Shown: positions 51,198 to 61,350, counted from the stretch's first letter. The stretch is DNA of 64,000 bases from Terricaulis sp. (GCA_024707365.1 JANPZV010000005.1:1716776-1780775), one strand, 5' to 3'. Notes: generated by a model from the letters alone, not told the origin. Made by a program: numbers and translations.

Positions 51198-51761
51198 AAA
51201 ATCTATCCGACCGATTTCACACCGCGCTTAGTCTCTCCCCGTTCAGATCACGGGAGGCGGTTGTCGACACCAAATCAATCACGATCCGAACGCGGTTTGA
51301 GCGTGATGCGGAAGACTCTGGCGACAGAGAAAGCCGTGGCCCCGGTGAGAAACAGGGAAGCCGGGATTCCTTGGAGTGTATGGTGCGCTCCAGAGCACGC
51401 GAGCCGGGAACGACTGCAAGGCGCTAAGCGCGCCTGGATACCCAGCGTCGCAGCATCGGCGGCGGTGAGGGCGCAAACGGCCATCGCTTTATATGGTGTG
51501 GTGCGCATCATCGCCTGGGGAGGAGACCCGGCCGATTGTCTGTCTTATCAACGTATGGCCACCCAGGGCGACACTGAACGCTGCACGCAGGCGCCGGCTG
51601 CAAAACATGCCGCGCGGGGCGCGCTCTAAGCGCAAGCCCAAACTAAATTCTTCACGCGTAGCTTAAAGCGCGCCCCGCTCTCCCTCCTTCGCGGCTTCGC
51701 CGCTTCGGAGGGCTTCGCCCGAACCCGCAAGCGCCGCGCGCTGTGCGGCGAAACGCACGCC
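51198..51761. other. Gene-free gap
   Basis: No reading frame here has family motifs, a ribosome site and normal codon use together. Short open frames on both strands look like chance or decayed sequence. The composition is more mixed than in coding DNA. It is bounded by repeats on both sides and may be the remains of deleted genes. Confidence 0.5.
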
Positions 51762-51862
51762 ATAGCGGAGCGCCGGCTTCCAGCCGGCATCTTTGCTTTA
51801 AGCACGCACCGCCGGAGCATTTTCTTGCATCGCATGCCGGCTGGAAGCCGGCGCTCCGCTAT
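51762..51862. repeat. REP-like palindrome, family C
   Basis: The arms ATAGCGGAGCGCCGGCTTCC and GGAAGCCGGCGCTCCGCTAT are exact inverted repeats, each containing a GCCGGC...GCCGGC hairpin. It is built like family B (GGAGCGCSGGC core) but with a different sequence. It lies 9 bp from the family D palindrome. Confidence 0.8.
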
Positions 51863-51871
51863 GGCGCTTAC

Positions 51872-51964
51872 TTGGACCGCCGGCGCCCTCGCCGGCTGCG
51901 CTTTATCCGTTCGCGCTGGCGCTTGAAGCCAATAGCCCTGCCGGCGAGGGCGCCGGCGGTCCAA
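51872..51964. repeat. REP-like palindrome, family D
   Basis: TTGGACCGCCGGCGCCCTCG and CGAGGGCGCCGGCGGTCCAA pair exactly, with GCCGGCG hairpins in each arm. The core GGACCGCCGGC parallels families B and C. It ends 12 bp from the end of aroA and may help terminate it. Confidence 0.8.
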
Positions 51965-51975
51965 GCCTCCAAGCC

Positions 51976-53281
51976 TCACGCCTCCTCAATCCGCGCACCC
52001 AGCGCGCGCATCATGTCGGCAAAGCCAGGGAAGGAGGTGGCGATCATCTCGCCTTCATCCACCATCACCGGCTCTTTCGCCGCCAGGCCCAGCACCAGAA
52101 AGCTCATCGCCACGCGGTGATCGCCGGCGGTGCGGATCTCGCCGCCGCCGCGCACGCCCTTGGGCCCGCGCCCATGCACGATGAGCCCATCGGGCAATTC
52201 CTCAACCTCAACTCCGCAGCTGCGCAAGCCGTCCACCATCAGCGTGATGCGGTCGCTCTCCTTCACGCGCAGCTCCTCGGCGCCGGTGATGCGCGTCTCG
52301 CCATCGGCGAACGCGGCCAGCACCGAAAGGATGGGAAATTCATCGATCATCGAAGGCGCGCGCTTGGCCGGCGGGGCCACGCCGATCAACTCGCTCGTCC
52401 GCGCCACCAGATTGGCGATCGGCTCGCCCGCCGGGTCGCGCCGCTCCTCGAAGCTGAGCTGCGCGCCCATTTCCAGCAGCGTCTCATAAAGCCCGGTGCG
52501 CAGCGGATTGATCAGCACATCCTCCACGACCACCTCCGAGCCGCCCACGATCAGCGCCGCCGCCAGCGGGAACGCAGCCGAGGAGGGATCGGCCGGCACA
52601 TAGACGCGCGTGCCCGTCAGCACGCTGCGGCGCACGCGCGGATGGGAGGCGCCATCGATCTCCACGCTGTCGATCGCCCCGCCAAAGGCCGCCACCATGC
52701 GCTCGGTATGATCGCGTGAGCGTTCGGGCTCGATCACCACGGTGTCGCCCTCGGCGTTGAGCCCGGCCAGCAGCGCCGCCGATTTCACCTGCGCCGAAGC
52801 CACCGGCGAGCGATAGGTGATCCCTTGAAGCCGCCCGCCATGCACGATCAGCGGCACTTTGCCGTCGGAGCGTCAAAGCGCGCGCCCATCTGCGTCAGCG
52901 GGGTGATGATGCGGTTCATCGGCCGCTTGCGCAGGGAGCTGTCCCCGTCATAGCGGGCGCTGATGGGGTAGGCGGCGGCCGCCCCCATCAGCAGGCGCGC
53001 CGCAGTGCCGGAATTGCCGCACTCGATCGTCTCAGCCGGCTGGGAGAACCCGCCGGCCCCGGCCACCCGCCAGAGCCCGTCCGCGCCCTTTTCGGCCCCT
53101 GCGCCAAAGGCGCGCACGGCCCCGGCGGTGTTGAGCACGTCCTCGGACTCCAAAATGCCCTCGATGACGGTCTCGCCCTTGGCTAACGCGCCCAAAATCA
53201 GGGCTCTGTGGGAAATGGACTTATCGCCGGGGGGCGGGCGCGGCCCTTGAGGGGGCCGGAAGAACGCGCCTTCAGACGCAT
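51976..53281 (-). CDS. aroA: 3-phosphoshikimate 1-carboxyvinyltransferase (EPSP synthase), two frameshifts
   Basis: EPSP synthase joins PEP to shikimate-3-phosphate in aromatic amino acid synthesis. The start is [14 protein letters not shown] (53281). Motifs are [34 protein letters not shown] (class II-like, as in alphaproteobacterial enzymes), [29 protein letters not shown] and [15 protein letters not shown]. Breaks lie in the C6 run (GGGGGG 53229-53234 as written; a seventh base restores the DKSISHR frame) and near 52868 (one base gives [11 protein letters not shown]). The gene is essential for prototrophy and probably intact. It is divergent from the TIGR02300 gene. Confidence 0.92.
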
Positions 53282-53374
53282 GGCAGCTCTCGATCTGGTG
53301 GGGAAAACACAAAGCTTTTGACAGCACCGCCAACTGGTGGCAAGCGAGCGCCCCGCGTAGCCAAGGAGAGGTTT

Positions 53375-53863
53375 TTGGCCAAGACCGATTTGGGCGAAAA
53401 GCAGATTTGTCCCAATTGCGGGGCGAAGTTTTACGATCTGCGTAAGCGCCCCGCGACCTGCCCGAAATGCGCCACCGCGTTTGACCCCGCCGAGGAAGGC
53501 GCGCGGGTCCGCCGTGGCCGCGGCCGCGTGGCCGCGCACGACCCGGCGTACGAGGATGACGAGGAACTCGAAACCAAGGCCAAAGGCCGCGGCGAGGATG
53601 ACGACGACGAGGACGCGGACGAGGAAACCGCCGAAGTCGACGCCGAAGGCGAGACCGAGACCCTCCTCACCGATGACGATGATGACGATGCCGGCCCCTC
53701 GGGCGATGATCTGCCCGAAGGCTTCTCCGAGAGCGATCCAGAGCTTGACGAAGCCGGCGATGACGACGATTCCGTGCCGCTCATCGAAGATGAGGAAGAA
53801 TTCCCCGAGGATGAGCTCGGCGATATCGGCGGCGGCGACGATGACGATGATTCAAACCGCTAA
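53375..53863 (+). CDS. TIGR02300-family acidic zinc-ribbon protein
   Basis: A 162-aa protein with an N-terminal zinc ribbon ([22 protein letters not shown], two CxxC pairs) and a long acidic C-terminal tail rich in Asp/Glu runs. This is the TIGR02300/FYDLN family found throughout alphaproteobacteria; its function is unknown. TTG 53375 is the likely start because GGAGAG lies 4 nt upstream and LAKTDLG matches the family N-terminus (read as MAKTDLG). The position next to aroA is conserved in relatives. Confidence 0.85.
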   Translation: MAKTDLGEKQICPNCGAKFYDLRKRPATCPKCATAFDPAEEGARVRRGRGRVAAHDPAYEDDEELETKAKGRGEDDDDEDADEETAEVDAEGETETLLTDDDDDDAGPSGDDLPEGFSESDPELDEAGDDDDSVPLIEDEEEFPEDELGDIGGGDDDDDSNR

Positions 53864-53941
53864 GGCGGCTTGAACCAAACCCAGGCGGCGCTTAAGTTCC
53901 GCCACCCGATTTGAGGCCCCGCCCACGCGCGGCCTCAAGAT

Positions 53942-54017
53942 GGGCCCTTAGCTCAGCTGGGAGAGCGCCTGCATGGCATGCAGGAGGTCAGCGGTTCGAT
54001 CCCGCTAGGGTCCACCA
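53942..54017 (+). tRNA. tRNA-Ala (anticodon GGC)
   Basis: A 76-nt cloverleaf: acceptor GGGCCCT/AGGGTCC with one G-U pair, D-arm GCTCAGCTGGGAGAGC, anticodon stem CCTGC/GCAGG with loop ATGGCAT (anticodon GGC), T-arm AGCGGTTCGATCCCGCT, discriminator A and encoded CCA. It reads GCC/GCT alanine codons. Confidence 0.97.
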
Positions 54018-54046
54018 TTTTCCCGGCCGCTATTTTTCAAGTGCAG

Positions 54047-54853
54047 TCACGTGTGCGGAAGCTGCCCCGTCAGCAGCCGCAAAGCCGCAGGCGCTGCGGC
54101 CAATGGCGTTGAGGCGTGATCTTCATCATCGAGGATGGTGAAGCGCGCCTCAGATGCGGCGGCGGCGAGCTGATCGGTTATGGCGCGCGCGCGTTCGATC
54201 ATACGCCGCGTCGGATGTGCCTCGCGCGCGCCGACGGCGATGAAGAAGCGTCGCGCCGCAAGGTTGCAGGCGGCGAGCGCTGAGGAGAGGCGCTCTTGGT
54301 TCCACCAGAGCGAAGGGCTGATCGCGCAGATCGTGGAGATCATCGGCAAGCGCGTGGCGGCGTAGAGCGCGAAATATCCGGACAGCGAATGGCCGATCAG
54401 CCCGATGCGCGCGCTGTCGAACGCGGCCCGGCGCGCGATCTGCGGCAGAACGCGCTCGCTAAGAAAGGCGGCGAACGCCTCGGCCGCGCCGAACGGCGCT
54501 TGCGGCGCATCCGCTGCATCCGCTGGCCCCCATGGCGTAAAATCCGCGTACCGCCGCTGCTGCGGAGGATCGCTTTCAATCGCGGCGATGATGGCCGGGG
54601 CAACGCGCGTCGCATCGGGGCGCTTGGCCAGGCGGCGCCCGATCGAAGCGAGCGGCGCGAAGTGATCGGCGCCGTCGAGCGCAAGCACCAGCGGCAAGCC
54701 TGTCGCGGGCGCCGGCGTTTCGGGGATGTAGAGCGAAAGCGTGTAGGCGCGCCCCTCGGCTGATTGGAGCGTGATGCGCATCGCGCCCGGCAAGACAACC
54801 GGCCGCCATTCCGATGAGGTGTGTTCTGACAACGCGCAGGCCCTCGCGCGCAC
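54047..54853 (-). CDS. Alpha/beta hydrolase, IroE/Fes-type siderophore esterase-like
   Basis: The 268-aa protein has an esterase fold with nucleophile elbow GHSLSG, an early LPLVLALDGADHF strand, SPSLWWNQE after the elbow and a C-terminal DEDHASTPLAA that supplies the catalytic His. These features match the esterase D/IroE family that trims ferric siderophores. The location next to a FecCD permease and TonB receptor supports such a role. The start may be ATG 54853 or ATG 54781 (MRITLQS); the latter removes an unusual N-terminus. It is divergent from the permease gene. Confidence 0.75.
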   Translation of the reverse strand: MRARACALSEHTSSEWRPVVLPGAMRITLQSAEGRAYTLSLYIPETPAPATGLPLVLALDGADHFAPLASIGRRLAKRPDATRVAPAIIAAIESDPPQQRRYADFTPWGPADAADAPQAPFGAAEAFAAFLSERVLPQIARRAAFDSARIGLIGHSLSGYFALYAATRLPMISTICAISPSLWWNQERLSSALAACNLAARRFFIAVGAREAHPTRRMIERARAITDQLAAAASEARFTILDDEDHASTPLAAAPAALRLLTGQLPHT

Positions 54854-54896
54854 TTATGCGTGCGCGTGCGCGGCCAATAGTGTAGGGGCTTGGCGC

Positions 54897-55963
54897 ATGG
54901 AGCAAGCGGAAGTAAGCGCCCCGAATGCGGCGGCGGAGATTGGCGCGCAATATCGCGCGGTGGTCGCGCGGCGGGCGGCGATTGTGGCCGGTCTGGCGCT
55001 CGTCAGTGTCATTGCTTTGCTGTTTGATGTTATCACCGGGCCCTCCTCGCTCAGCGCCGGGACGGTGCTGCAGGGGCTGATCCAGCCCGATGCGCTGAGC
55101 GCCTCGCAAGCCGCGATCGTTTGGCAGGTGCGGCTGCCTTACGCGCTGATGGCGGTGCTGGTGGGCGCCGCGCTTTCGCTGGCGGGCGCGGAAATGCAGA
55201 CCATCCTCAACAATGCGCTGGCGAGCCCATTTACGCTTGGGGTGTCTTCGGCGGCTTCATTCGGGCCTCCTTGGCGATTGTTTTGGGTGTCGGTATTCCG
55301 TTCCTTGGCGGCGATTGGCTGGTGCCGGTGAACGCTTTTCTCTTTGCGTTCGGATCGGTGCTGCTGCTGCAAGCCATGGCGCGGCTGCGGGGCGCGGGCG
55401 TGGAGACGATCGTGCTGTTTGGGATTGCACTTGTGTTCGCGTTTAACGCCCTGATTGCGCTGGTGCAGTTCGTTTCCTCTCAGGAAGCGTTGCAGCAATT
55501 GGTGTTCTGGACGATGGGCTCGCTCTCGCGCGCAACCTGGAGCAGCGTCGGCGTGCTTGCGGTGGTTTTGGCGCTTTGTGCGCCGTTTTCGATGCGCGCG
55601 GCCAGCGCGATGACTGCACTGCGCCTGGGCGAAGATCGCGCGCAGAGCTTCGGCGTTGATGTGCGGAGATTGCGCTTTTTCTCGATGCTGCGGGTGAGCC
55701 TGTTGGCCGGCGCCTCGGTCGCGTTCGTGGGCGCGATCGGGTTTATCGGCTTGGTGGGGCCGCATATCGCGCGCCTGATGTTGGGTGAAGATCACCGCTT
55801 TTTGCTGCCGGCGAGCTTGCTGAGCGGGGCGGCGCTGATGTCGCTGGCGTCGGTTGCATCAAAACTTCTTGTGCCGGGGGTGCTGATGCCGGTGGGTATC
55901 GTCACCGCCATGATCGGGGTGCCGGTTTTCCTGCTGCTCATCTTCCGCGGATCACGCGCATGA
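54897..55963 (+). CDS. FecCD-family ABC transporter permease (one frameshift)
   Basis: This permease, about 355 aa with 9-10 TM helices, is of the BtuC/FecCD type, which imports iron-siderophores, heme or cobalamin. Motifs are VWQVRLPYALMAVLVGAALSLAGAEMQTILNN, ASPFTLGVSSAASFG and FIGLVGPHIARLMLGEDHRFLLP. The frame breaks at GGG near 55261-55263; a fourth G restores ASFGASLAIVLGVGIPFLGG. It overlaps the ATPase gene by 4 bp. The substrate is inferred from the esterase and receptor genes nearby. Confidence 0.87.
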
Positions 55964-56739
55964 GCGGCGAGCTCTCAGTCGAAGCGCTGACGGCGGGCTA
56001 TCATGATACGCCGGTGATCAAGGCGCTCTCCTTGCCGGCGCTGTCGCCCGGCGAAGTCATCTCTTTGGTCGGCCCCAATGCGGCCGGAAAGAGCACGCTG
56101 CTGCGGGCGCTGGCCGGCTTGCTGCCCGCCACCGGGCGGCTGCGCTTGGGCGGGCAGGATTTGCTGGCGATGGGCATCGCCGCGCGCGCATCCCTGGTGA
56201 CGTACATGCCCCAGGCCTTGCCGCAAGGTGTTGGCCTCTCGGTGCTGGAAACGCTGATGAGCGCGCTTGAGGTCGCTGCGCTTGATCTCAGCGAGAAAGC
56301 GCGCATTGCGCGCGCCGTCGGCGTGCTGGAGCGCCTGGGCGTCGCCCAACTGGCGATGCGGCGGCTTGATGAGCTCTCTGGCGGGCAGCGCCAGCTGGCC
56401 GCGCTGGCGCAGGCGCTCGTGCGCACGCCGCGCGTGCTGCTGCTGGATGAGCCGACAAGCGCATTGGATTTGCACTACCAATTGCGCGTGCTCGATCTGG
56501 CGCGCGAGACCGCGCGCGAGCAAGGCATGATTGTAATGATTGTGCTGCACGATTTGCAGGCGGCGGCGCGCGTCTCTGACCGCGTGGCGGTGCTATCGCA
56601 GGGCGCGATCGACGCGTTTGGCGCGCCGGAAGACGCGATTACGCCAGAGGTGCTTGCGCGCGTGTATCATGTGAGCGCGCGGGTGGAGCGGTGCGCGCGC
56701 GGGCGCTTGCAGGTGATCGTGGACGATGTGCTGCGCTGA
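55960..56739 (+). CDS. ABC transporter ATP-binding protein, FecE-like
   Basis: A 259-aa ATPase: Walker A GPNAAGKST near residues 38-46, a degenerate Q-loop region (TYMPQ), signature LSGGQRQ, Walker B LLLDEPTSALD and switch His (VLHDL). It pairs with the preceding permease (4-bp overlap) to power uptake of iron-siderophore-type substrates. The frame is intact and the length typical. Confidence 0.9.
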   Translation: MSGELSVEALTAGYHDTPVIKALSLPALSPGEVISLVGPNAAGKSTLLRALAGLLPATGRLRLGGQDLLAMGIAARASLVTYMPQALPQGVGLSVLETLMSALEVAALDLSEKARIARAVGVLERLGVAQLAMRRLDELSGGQRQLAALAQALVRTPRVLLLDEPTSALDLHYQLRVLDLARETAREQGMIVMIVLHDLQAAARVSDRVAVLSQGAIDAFGAPEDAITPEVLARVYHVSARVERCARGRLQVIVDDVLR

Positions 56740-56751
56740 GGGCGGCGCCCC

Positions 56752-56787
56752 AGAATGTGGGCCGCATTTAAATACGACGCTTTAGCG
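56752..56787. repeat. 35-bp motif, second copy (see 21951-21985)
   Basis: AGAATGTGGGCCGCATTTAAA...CGACGCTTTAGC shares GCATTTAA and CGACGCTTTA exactly with the copy before the sensor kinase. Here it lies between the converging ATPase and YncE-like genes, so a promoter role is less likely for this copy. Confidence 0.55.
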
Positions 56788-56803
56788 CGCCGCCCCCATT
56801 GCA

Positions 56804-57892
56804 TCAGCTCACGCGGATGACAGTGAGCGTATCGCCTTCGGGATCTTCCGGCGCCGGCGTTCCAGGCGGAGATCCGCGCGGCGCGCCTCGCGCTTTGTTG
56901 GTGACATAGACCACGTTGGTGCGGCGATCGATGGCGATCGATTGCGGCAGCGTGCCGGCGTCAACTTGTGCGACCACCGAATAATCAGCGGCGTTCACAA
57001 CCGTGAGCGTGCCGGCTTGGCGGTTGGCCACGTAAACTTGATTGACCGCGGCATTGTAAGCGACGCTCAGCGCGCCTGCGCCGGTCGCGACCTTTTGAAT
57101 CACAGCGCCCGTGCGCGCGTCAAGCACGGTCAAATCGCCGCTGCCTTGGCTGGCGACGAAGATCCGCTGGCTCGCGGCGTCAAACACGAGGTTCGTCGGG
57201 CCTTCGCTTTGCGTCGGCCAGCGCGCGACGGCGGCGCCGCTGGCGAGATCGACCACGACCACCTCGTTTGAGGACATGCCCGTGCCGAAGATGCGGTTGT
57301 TGGCGGCGTCGAGCGCAATGCCTGTCAGGCCGTTTGTCTCGACGTCGATGACACGCTCAATGGAATGATCCGCGCCGTTGATGACCCAGATTTGGCTGGG
57401 GCTGCGTTCGCCATTCCGCTCAAAGCCGACGATGGAGGCGTAGGCCTTGTTCGCGGCTTCATCGATAATGATCTCGCGCAGGTGGGGCGTCTCGCCCTCG
57501 CGCCCGATGCTGGTGATCGCGCCGGTGCGCAGATCGATGGCGGAGACCACGCCGCCGCGCGTATCGGTGCCGAACAATGTTTGCGTGCGGCTGTTGAGGC
57601 CCAGGCCAAACAGCGGATTGGCGGAGACATCGATCTCTGCGCCTGCGGCGAAGCTGGCGCCGTCGATACGTGCGATGCGCGCGCCATTGGCGCCGCGCGG
57701 GCCGATGGCGGCGATGTAAACCGCGCCGTCCGCCGGATTGTGAACGATCTCATAAAGCCCGCCAGGCGCAATGCGCGTTTGGCTGACGACTTCCGGCGTG
57801 ACGGCCGTATGTGCGGTTGGCGCCGCTGATGTGGCGCAGGCCGCGATCGGCAGTGCGGCGATCAGCGCCGCGGCGAGATAGGTTCGCATCAT
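56804..57892 (-). CDS. YncE-like beta-propeller lipoprotein
   Basis: A 362-aa protein with a lipobox (LPIAACATS) and a seven-bladed YVTN/YncE-type propeller. Repeated units include LYEIVHNPADGAVYIAAIG, GLTGIALDAANNRIFGTG and LSVAYNAAVNQVYVANR. YncE in enterobacteria is iron-regulated and associated with TonB receptors. Here it is the last gene of a TonB receptor-binding protein-YncE operon (6 bp after the binding protein gene), which supports an envelope role in metal/siderophore uptake. The precise function is unknown. Confidence 0.85.
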   Translation of the reverse strand: MMRTYLAAALIAALPIAACATSAAPTAHTAVTPEVVSQTRIAPGGLYEIVHNPADGAVYIAAIGPRGANGARIARIDGASFAAGAEIDVSANPLFGLGLNSRTQTLFGTDTRGGVVSAIDLRTGAITSIGREGETPHLREIIIDEAANKAYASIVGFERNGERSPSQIWVINGADHSIERVIDVETNGLTGIALDAANNRIFGTGMSSNEVVVVDLASGAAVARWPTQSEGPTNLVFDAASQRIFVASQGSGDLTVLDARTGAVIQKVATGAGALSVAYNAAVNQVYVANRQAGTLTVVNAADYSVVAQVDAGTLPQSIAIDRRTNVVYVTNKARGAPRGSPPGTPAPEDPEGDTLTVIRVS

Positions 57893-57898
57893 TTCTCC

Positions 57899-59041
57899 TT
57901 AAGCGTCAGTCAACGTGGTCCAGTATTCGCCGCGATAAGGCACGGCCAGGAAGCGCGTGTTGATCTCATCCAATGTCGCGCGCGGATCGAGATCGGCGAA
58001 CAATTCTGGATGAATCCAGCGCGCCAGCGCCTCGGTGGCGACGATGTCGATCGGGAGTTCAGCAATTGATGCGAAAGCCCAAAGGTGCGCCCCGCCATCA
58101 CGGCCGTAAGGCTGGCGATGCCGCGCCGCGACGCAACGCGCTGCAGCGCGGCGCGCGATTGTTCGGCGCTGTATTGCGGTCCGACGATGAACCCGCCCGC
58201 GCGCTCAAGGTGGGGGCCGCCTGTGGCGATGTAAATGTCGGGGTCGCGCGCGATCACGTATTCGAGGTTGAGCTTGCCGAACGCCGCATCGAGCACGTCC
58301 GCGCCGATATTGCGCCCGCCCACGAAGGCGATGTAATCGCCGACATTGCCGCGCCCCGGTGAATTGCAGCAATCGGGCGTGTTGCCGGCATGCGCCTCCA
58401 GGAAAACGGTGGGGCGTTCGGCTTCGGGAATAGTCGCCACGCGAGCGGCGATACGCTCAAGCTTTTCGACGCGGAAGGAATTATATGCCTCCGCCTGCGC
58501 TTCACGCCCGATGAGCGCGCCGAGCAATTTGAGCGAGCGCGCCTGGTTGGCGAAGGGCTGATTGAAAAAAAAAATCGATGAAAACCACGCTCACGCCCGC
58601 GGCTTCGAGCTGCGAGACTTGCGTGTCCGTGGGGCCCGAGCCGAGCGAAACGACAGCCGCCTGCGGCGAGGACGCCAGCACCGCCTCGACGTTGAACTCC
58701 GCCGCCGAACTCGGCGTGCGCGGCAGATCGGCGAAAGCCGGGAAGCGCTCGACGAAGGCGGCGTACATTTCCGGGCTGATCCGGTTCACATCGCCCGACC
58801 ATGCGCAGAGCACGCTGACCGGATCGGGATGGATCAGCGAAAGCGCAATAAGATAGCGCCCGTCGTCGATCGAGAGGCGCGAGACCGGCGCCGCCGCGCT
58901 GATTGCGCGGCCGCGCAAATCGGTGAGCGCTGCTGTGTTCGGCCCGCCCGCTTCAGGCGCGCAGCCGGCCGCAAAAAGGAGGGCGCCGGCCGCGCCCTGC
59001 GCGAACAAGCGGCGGCGCGTGAGGAAAAGCGAAGCGCCCAC
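57899..59041 (-). CDS. Fe-siderophore-type ABC substrate-binding protein (two frameshifts)
   Basis: The protein, about 380 aa, belongs to the FecB/BtuF binding family. Its leader TRRRLFAQGAAGALLFAAGC has both a twin-arginine-like motif and a lipobox. LVSL-type lobes, GGRNIGADVLDAAFGKL and RDPDIYIATGG follow. Breaks lie at the A10 run (58565-58574 as written; nine restore FIDFFFNQPFANQ) and near 58056 (CCC to CCCC gives NSPIDIVATEALARWIHPELF). With both fixed the gene ends at 57899. It starts 3 bp after the TonB receptor stop. It should deliver substrate to the permease/ATPase pair encoded divergently. Confidence 0.87.
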
Positions 59042-59044
59042 CGA

Positions 59045-61237
59045 TCACCAGCGATATTGCAGGCGCGCCGTCACGGTGCGGCCCGAGCCGTAATAGCACG
59101 ATTGCAGCGTGTTGCAGGTGGCGACGTAGGTTTCGTCTGTCAGATTGCGCGCGTTCACCGAAAAGATCACGCCATCGGCGCCGATATGGGAAAGGTCGTA
59201 GCGGGCGAAGATGTCGAACAGCGTGTAATCTGGAATAACCAGATCGTTGACAGTGTTGCCGTAGCTTTCGCCCACATAGCGCACGCCGCCGCCAAAGCCG
59301 AGCCCGTCAAGCGGGCCGGCCGGCAGGCGATAATCCACGAACAGCGAAGCCATCTGCTCGGGCAATTGCGGCAGCCTCTTGCCGCGCTCGTTCGCGATAT
59401 TGCTTTCTGTGATCTCGCTCTCAACCGATGTCGCCGTGCCGATGATGGACAGGCCCGAGCCAAGCGATGCGCGCGCCTCAAATTCGAGTCCGCGGATTTG
59501 CGCTTCGCCGGTCTGCACAAAGCAACGTCCGCCCGCGCAATCGGTCGCGCCAGGGTGGGCGGGGTCGGGCGTGAGGATGTTCTGCTGCGTGATCTCGTAG
59601 GCGCCGAGCGTGAAGAAGATGTTCGAGCCCGGCGGCTGATAGCGCAGGCCGACCTCATATTGCTCGCCCGTCACCGGATCGAATGGCGCGCCCGCGAAAT
59701 CGGCGCCCGGCGTCGGCAGAAATGATTCAGCGAAGCTGGCGTAGGGCGCAAGGCCGTTCTCGAACAGATAAACCGCGCCCGCCTGCCATGTCGTCGCCTC
59801 GCTGCGCGTGCGTGTCACTGTGCTGTTGAGGAGGTTGGTGGCGTCTTCGCCCGCCTCATCGCGCCGGCCGCCCAGAACCAGGCGCAAGCCGCCGATCGAT
59901 ATTTGATCCTGAACATAAAAGCCGCTCTGGGTGGAATCGGACTCCCCGTAAATCGCGGGCGTCAGGCTTGAGGCGAAGCTCGCTGAGCCGCGCGGGGCCG
60001 GATCGAAAATGTTCAAAACCGGCAGCACCTGCGCGGGCGCGACGTTGTCGCGGAAATGGTCCCATTCGGTGTCGAAGTGATCGGCGCCAACCAGCAGCGT
60101 GTGCGCCAGTGGGCCGGTGCTGAACTCGGCCTGCAGGCGCGCATCAAACACCCAGCCCTCGGTCTCGCCCTGGCCTTGCACGGCGCGCCGCGTGACGGTG
60201 GCGCCTGGGATGCAGCCGGGGATCGAGCCAGGGCAGGCGGTGAGCGTATTCCCGCCCAGAACGGTGGAGCGATAGAGCGTGTCGATCTGGGTGTAGCGCG
60301 CGTTCACGCTGGCCGAGAGCCAGCTGGTGAAATCGTGCTCCAGGAACGCGGCGATCGAGGCCTGCTCGCGGTCAAATACGTTCCAGCCCGGCTCGCCGAT
60401 ATAGGCGCCGTTGCGGATGGTTTGTCCGTTGCTCGGAAACAGCGTGCCGAGCGCCGGCAGGAATTGATAGGTCGCGCCGCCTTCATCCAATTGGTACTGC
60501 GCCAGCACGGTGAGCGTGGTCGCCGCGCCGAAATCCAGCGCGATGCTGGGTGAGAGGTAAAAGCGGCTGTTTTCGGTTGCATCGACGGCGGTTTCGCCAT
60601 CGCGCACCAGCAATACAAGCCGCGCCAGCGCGTGGCCGTCGCCGCTCAGGTTCGCATTGAAATCGAGGCCCGCCTGCTGTTGCCAGCGTTCAAGTTCGCC
60701 GTAGCCGGCGGTTTGGAGCATCACTTCGTTGCGCGCGCTGAGCGAAGGCCGCTTGCTGGCGAGGTTGACGATGCCCCCCGGCGCGACTTGCCCATAAAGC
60801 ACGCTGGAAGGGCCTTTGAGCACTTCCACTTGCTGCAGACCGAAGGGGTCGAACGAAGGGCGGGTCCACATGCCGCCCGCGGGGAGGCGCAAACCGTCAA
60901 CGAAATTGTTGTTGCTGGAAAAACCGCCCGCGCCGAAGCCGCGCACGCTGACCTCATCGACGCGGCTGTCGATCCCCGCCGCCTCCGCTTGCACGCCGGC
61001 GGCGTAGGAAAGCGCGTCGGCGACCGTCTGCACGGCGCGCACGTCCATTTCCTCGCGCGTGATCACGGAGATTGATTGTGGCGTCTCAATCAGCGGGGTG
61101 TCGGTTTTCGTGCTGGAGGGCGCCTGCGTGCGGCCGGTGGCGGTCACCACAATCGTCTCGGACTCGACCGGCTGCTGCGCCTGCGCCGCGCCCGCGCAGG
61201 CGATCAAGGCGACGCCCGCCATCCAAATGCTCTTCAT
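59045..61237 (-). CDS. TonB-dependent siderophore receptor
   Basis: The 730-aa outer-membrane receptor has a signal peptide (MKSIWMAGVALIACAGAAQA), a TonB box-like ESETIVVTA, a plug domain (TPQSISVITREEMD, VEVLKGPSSVLYGQVAPGGIVNLASKRP) and a 22-strand barrel ending TVTARLQYRW with a terminal aromatic. The plug sequence is typical of ferrichrome/ferrioxamine (FhuA-like) receptors. ATG 61237 is chosen for the signal peptide; an upstream in-frame ATG gives no such leader. It is first in an operon with the binding protein and YncE-like genes, behind a Fur-like site. Confidence 0.92.
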   Translation of the reverse strand: MKSIWMAGVALIACAGAAQAQQPVESETIVVTATGRTQAPSSTKTDTPLIETPQSISVITREEMDVRAVQTVADALSYAAGVQAEAAGIDSRVDEVSVRGFGAGGFSSNNNFVDGLRLPAGGMWTRPSFDPFGLQQVEVLKGPSSVLYGQVAPGGIVNLASKRPSLSARNEVMLQTAGYGELERWQQQAGLDFNANLSGDGHALARLVLLVRDGETAVDATENSRFYLSPSIALDFGAATTLTVLAQYQLDEGGATYQFLPALGTLFPSNGQTIRNGAYIGEPGWNVFDREQASIAAFLEHDFTSWLSASVNARYTQIDTLYRSTVLGGNTLTACPGSIPGCIPGATVTRRAVQGQGETEGWVFDARLQAEFSTGPLAHTLLVGADHFDTEWDHFRDNVAPAQVLPVLNIFDPAPRGSASFASSLTPAIYGESDSTQSGFYVQDQISIGGLRLVLGGRRDEAGEDATNLLNSTVTRTRSEATTWQAGAVYLFENGLAPYASFAESFLPTPGADFAGAPFDPVTGEQYEVGLRYQPPGSNIFFTLGAYEITQQNILTPDPAHPGATDCAGGRCFVQTGEAQIRGLEFEARASLGSGLSIIGTATSVESEITESNIANERGKRLPQLPEQMASLFVDYRLPAGPLDGLGFGGGVRYVGESYGNTVNDLVIPDYTLFDIFARYDLSHIGADGVIFSVNARNLTDETYVATCNTLQSCYYGSGRTVTARLQYRW

Positions 61238-61321
61238 AGCTGATCCCCAACCGTTTGAATCTGAAGGGTACCTGCTCCTGGTGCGGTTGCGAGTCAATCG
61301 CAGATAATGTCGCGCTTATTG

Positions 61322-61350
61322 CTATTGAAAGTGATTCTTAATAATGATAG
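61322..61350 (-). promoter_or_regulatory. Fur-box-like operator upstream of the TonB receptor
   Basis: On the minus strand the sequence TTATTAAGAATCACTTTC followed by AATAGCAA resembles Fur sites (GATAATGAGAATCATTATC pattern with AGAATCA core). It lies about 85-110 bp before the receptor ATG in an AT-rich patch. Iron-dependent repression of the receptor operon is the natural inference. The site could also act on the divergent cupin gene. Confidence 0.5.

Noticed and set aside
51275..51511. 78-codon minus-strand frame in the udk-aroA gap
   Set aside because: No ribosome site, no recognised motif, and competing frames on both strands are equally open. Treated as non-coding.
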